Part shown: positions 61,552-64,000 of the stretch, one piece after another | Numbering within the stretch: the first letter of the stretch is position 1 | Layout: each line of letters opens with the position of its first letter | Assembly: GCF_030369615.1 (NCBI RefSeq) | Contig: NZ_CP128494.1 | Location: 964,001 to 1,028,000, forward strand | Source of the DNA: Geobacillus stearothermophilus ATCC 12980 | GTDB lineage: Bacteria > Bacillota > Bacilli > Bacillales > Anoxybacillaceae | Direction: 5' to 3' | DNA: 64,000 nucleotides | Notes under the pieces: model-generated | Database searches by the model: none | Told to the model about the DNA's origin: nothing | What the model saw: the letters and a program-made list of their open reading frames with translations, nothing else | Translations under genes and position numbers: made by a program

Positions 61552-62556
61552 ATGACAGCCGGCGAAGTACTATCGCAAAGTGAAATTGATGCGCTGCTTG
61601 CCGCGCTTTCGGCCGGAGAAATGAATGCGGAAGAACTGAAAAAAGAAGAAGAAGGGCGGCGCGTCAAAACGTATGATTTCCGGCGGGCGCTTCGGTTTTC
61701 CAAAGACCAGATCCGCAGCTTGACGCGCATTCATGAAAACTTCGCCCGCCTGTTGACCACGTTTTTTTCCGCCCAGCTGCGCACGTATGTGCAAATCTCG
61801 GTCGCGTCGGCCGACCAGATTCCGTACGAAGAGTTCGTCCGCTCGATTCCAAAAATGACGATCATTAACGTCTTTGAAGTGCCGCCGCTCGACGGGCATG
61901 TGCTGCTGGAAATCAATCCGAATATCGCTTATGCCATGCTCGATCGGGTGATGGGCGGCCGCGGCGCCGGCATGGACAAAGTGGAGCACCTCACGGAAAT
62001 TGAGACACGCATCATGTCCAACTTGTTCGACAAGGCGTTTGCCTATTGGCGCGATGCGTGGGAGTCGGTGGCGGAAATGGATCCGCTGTTTGTCGACTTT
62101 GAGGTCAACCCGCAGTTTTTGCGCATGATCGCGCCGAACGATACGGTCGTTGTCATTTCGCTCAACACGCAAATCGGCGAGGCGCGTGGCATGATGAACG
62201 TTTGCATTCCGCACGTCGTTTTGGAGCCGATTATGCCGCGGCTGTCGGTGCAGTACTGGATGCAGGCGCAAAAAAAAGAGCGTTCCCCCGAGGAAGCGGG
62301 ACAAATTGAGCAAGGCATCCGCGCGGCTCAACTGCCGATTGTCGCCGAACTTGGCACAGCGGCTGTTACCGTCGGCGAATTTTTGCAGCTCGAGGTCGGA
62401 GATGTCATCCAGCTCGGGCAGTCGATCCATGATCCGCTTGTCATCAAAATCGGCCATATTCCGAAATTTATCGGCCAACCGGGGAAACGGAACAAAAAGC
62501 TGGCGGTGCAAATTTTAGCGATGATCGAGGGGGACGAAGCAGGACATGATGAATGA
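61552..62556 (+). CDS. fliM: Flagellar motor switch protein FliM
   Basis: This 334-residue C-ring protein binds CheY-P through its N-terminal motif LSQSEIDALLAAL. The middle CheC-like domain has MLDRVMGGRGAG, and the C-terminal SpoA/FliN-like domain has VGEFLQLEVGDVIQL. AAGGGGGGAAGG precedes the ATG. It overlaps fliY by 11 bases. Confidence 0.97.
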   Translation: MTAGEVLSQSEIDALLAALSAGEMNAEELKKEEEGRRVKTYDFRRALRFSKDQIRSLTRIHENFARLLTTFFSAQLRTYVQISVASADQIPYEEFVRSIPKMTIINVFEVPPLDGHVLLEINPNIAYAMLDRVMGGRGAGMDKVEHLTEIETRIMSNLFDKAFAYWRDAWESVAEMDPLFVDFEVNPQFLRMIAPNDTVVVISLNTQIGEARGMMNVCIPHVVLEPIMPRLSVQYWMQAQKKERSPEEAGQIEQGIRAAQLPIVAELGTAAVTVGEFLQLEVGDVIQLGQSIHDPLVIKIGHIPKFIGQPGKRNKKLAVQILAMIEGDEAGHDE

Positions 62557-63712
62557 CGGGATGTTGTCGCAAGATGAAATCGATGCTCTGTTGCACGGAA
62601 TGGACAGCCGTGACCGCGCACCGGCGCTTCACGATATTTTCACCCCGCTCGAGCAGGACGCTCTAGGGGAGATTGGCAATATTTCCTTTGGCAGCTCAGC
62701 GACGGCGCTGTCCATGTTATTGAACCAAAAAGTCGAGATTACGACACCGAACGTCTCGGTGATCGAGCGGACGCGCGTCGCGGATGAGTTCCCGCGGCCG
62801 TATGTCGCCGTTCAAGTCAATTACACGGAAGGGTTTCTCGGGACCAACTTGCTGGTCATTGAGCAGCGGGACGCCGCCATTATCGCCGATTTGATGCTTG
62901 GCGGCGACGGAACGGCGCCCGACAGCGCGCTTGGGGAAATTCAGCTGAGCGCCGTGCAGGAAGCCATGAACCAAATGATGGGGTCAGCGGCGACGTCGAT
63001 GTCGACTGTTTTTGGCAAGCGGGTCGACATTTCCCCGCCGACGATCCATCTTCTTGATTTGAGCGAAGGAAAAGGTCTGGAATATTTGCCGGATGAAGAC
63101 TTTTTGATTAAAGTGTCGTTCCGGCTGAAAATCGGCACGTTAATTGATTCGAACATCATGCAGCTGCTGCCCGTTGATTTTGCCAAAGAACTGGTCACCT
63201 ATTTGCTTGGTGCGGCGGCAGGGGGGGAGGAAAACCGGCCTGAGCTGCCGGCCGGGGCGCCGCTGTCCGTGGAGCCGGAGCCGCAGCCCGCCTACGCCTA
63301 TGCGGAGGCCGGCGCCCCTTCTTCTCCGGCGGCGAACCGTTTCCCGGAGGCGCCGGCTGAGCGCCTGGATGAAGGCAAAAGCGCAGCCGGGCGGCATATT
63401 CAAGCAGCTGATTTTGCTGAGTTTGACGCCCCACCGCTTGCCGCAGCGGAGGCGCGCAATTTGGAGCTACTGTTTGATGTGCCGCTGCAAGTGACGGTTG
63501 AACTGGGACGGACGAAACGCTCGGTGCAAGAGATTTTGCAATTGTCCACCGGGTCGATCATCGAACTTGATAAGCTGGCCGGCGAGCCGGTCGACGTTTT
63601 TGTCAACAATAAGCTGATCGCCAAAGGCGAGGTGGTCGTGATCGATGAAAACTTCGGCGTGCGCATCACCGACATTGTCAGCCAAAGCGATCGGTTAAAA
63701 CGGCTAAAATAA
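62546..63712 (+). CDS. fliY: Flagellar switch protein and CheY-P phosphatase FliY
   Basis: This 388-residue protein combines a CheY-binding N-terminus (LSQDEIDALL), a CheC-like phosphatase domain and a C-terminal FliN domain (VTVELGRTKRSVQEILQLST). Both phosphatase sites keep the E-x-x-N pattern, in ALGEIGNISFGSSATAL and AVQEAMNQMMGSAATS. The Ala/Pro-rich linker (about 225-300) separates the parts. ATG 62546 or 62549 is the start. Confidence 0.96.
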   Translation: MMNDGMLSQDEIDALLHGMDSRDRAPALHDIFTPLEQDALGEIGNISFGSSATALSMLLNQKVEITTPNVSVIERTRVADEFPRPYVAVQVNYTEGFLGTNLLVIEQRDAAIIADLMLGGDGTAPDSALGEIQLSAVQEAMNQMMGSAATSMSTVFGKRVDISPPTIHLLDLSEGKGLEYLPDEDFLIKVSFRLKIGTLIDSNIMQLLPVDFAKELVTYLLGAAAGGEENRPELPAGAPLSVEPEPQPAYAYAEAGAPSSPAANRFPEAPAERLDEGKSAAGRHIQAADFAEFDAPPLAAAEARNLELLFDVPLQVTVELGRTKRSVQEILQLSTGSIIELDKLAGEPVDVFVNNKLIAKGEVVVIDENFGVRITDIVSQSDRLKRLK

Positions 63713-63737
63713 TGTGCATGGCAGGAGGTAGGGAGAT

Positions 63738-64000
63738 ATGGCAAGAGTGCTTGTTGTCGACGATGCTGCGTTTATGCGGATGATGATTAAAGACATTTTG
63801 ACGAAGAATGGGCATGAGGTCGTCGCTGAAGCGGCGGACGGGAGACAGGCGGTCGAAAAATACAAGGAGACGCGCCCTGACATTGTGACGATGGATATTA
63901 CGATGCCGGAGATGGATGGGATTACGGCGCTTAAAGAAATAAAAAAAATCGATAGCAACGCCAAAGTGATCATGTGTTCGGCGATGGGGCAGCAGGCGAT
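63738..64000 (+). CDS. cheY: Chemotaxis response regulator CheY (partial)
   Basis: The first 87 residues are present; the gene runs off the window end. The acidic pocket Asp8/Asp9 and the phosphoacceptor Asp53 (in TMDITMPEMDG) are visible, as is the Ser of KVIMCSAMG. CheY-P acts on FliM and FliY just upstream. AGGAGGTAGGGAG precedes the ATG. Confidence 0.97.
   Translation, partial: MARVLVVDDAAFMRMMIKDILTKNGHEVVAEAADGRQAVEKYKETRPDIVTMDITMPEMDGITALKEIKKIDSNAKVIMCSAMGQQA

Overview
This window is a stretch of core chromosome from a thermophilic Bacillaceae, most likely Geobacillus (kaustophilus / thermoleovorans / stearothermophilus type). The protein sequences are Bacillus-like throughout, with high GC, Arg/Ala/Glu-rich proteins, strong AGGAGG-type ribosome binding sites, frequent TTG/GTG starts, and an endospore gene (spoVM). 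Gene order follows, nearly gene for gene, the Bacillus subtilis block from yloB to cheY. I see no insertion sequence, prophage, CRISPR array, tRNA or rRNA gene.

Layout: (1) 82-4870: Ca2+ P-type ATPase, YloC/YicC nuclease, RemA, guanylate kinase and RNA polymerase omega. (2) 4920-17460: coaBC, priA, def, fmt, rsmB, rlmN, the PrpC/PrkC phosphatase-kinase pair, rsgA, rpe and thiN, mostly overlapping or tightly packed. (3) 17544-23853: spoVM, rpmB (the only minus-strand gene), the Asp23-like YloU, FakA fatty acid kinase, the two-subunit serine dehydratase and recG. (4) 23967-27537: the FapR-controlled lipid operon fapR-plsX-fabD-fabG-acpP, with a clear FapR operator. (5) 27719-35069: rnc, smc, ftsY, ylxM and ffh (RNA processing, chromosome organisation, protein targeting). 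(6) 35164-41905: rpsP, khpA, ylqD, rimM, trmD, rplS, lepB, rbgA, rnhB and ylqG. (7) 41902-51257: ylqH, sucCD, dprA, topA, codV (xerC), hslVU and codY. (8) 51455-64000: the start of the fla/che operon, flgB to cheY, cut by the window end inside cheY.

The genes form the usual housekeeping core: translation start and maturation, ribosome assembly, membrane lipid supply, chromosome segregation and flagellar basal body/hook assembly. CodY lies directly upstream of the flagellar operon.

Points that depart from expectation: an in-frame TAA splits the MotE/YlxF-like gene of the fla operon; fliI most probably starts at a CTG codon; HslV lacks the N-terminal Ser known from B. subtilis ClpQ; trmFO is missing from its usual place between topA and codV; YlqG/YlqH look like a FliK/FlhB-type pair outside the flagellar operon; and there are structured spacers after ftsY and rpe. 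I did not find a convincing wholly new multi-gene system.
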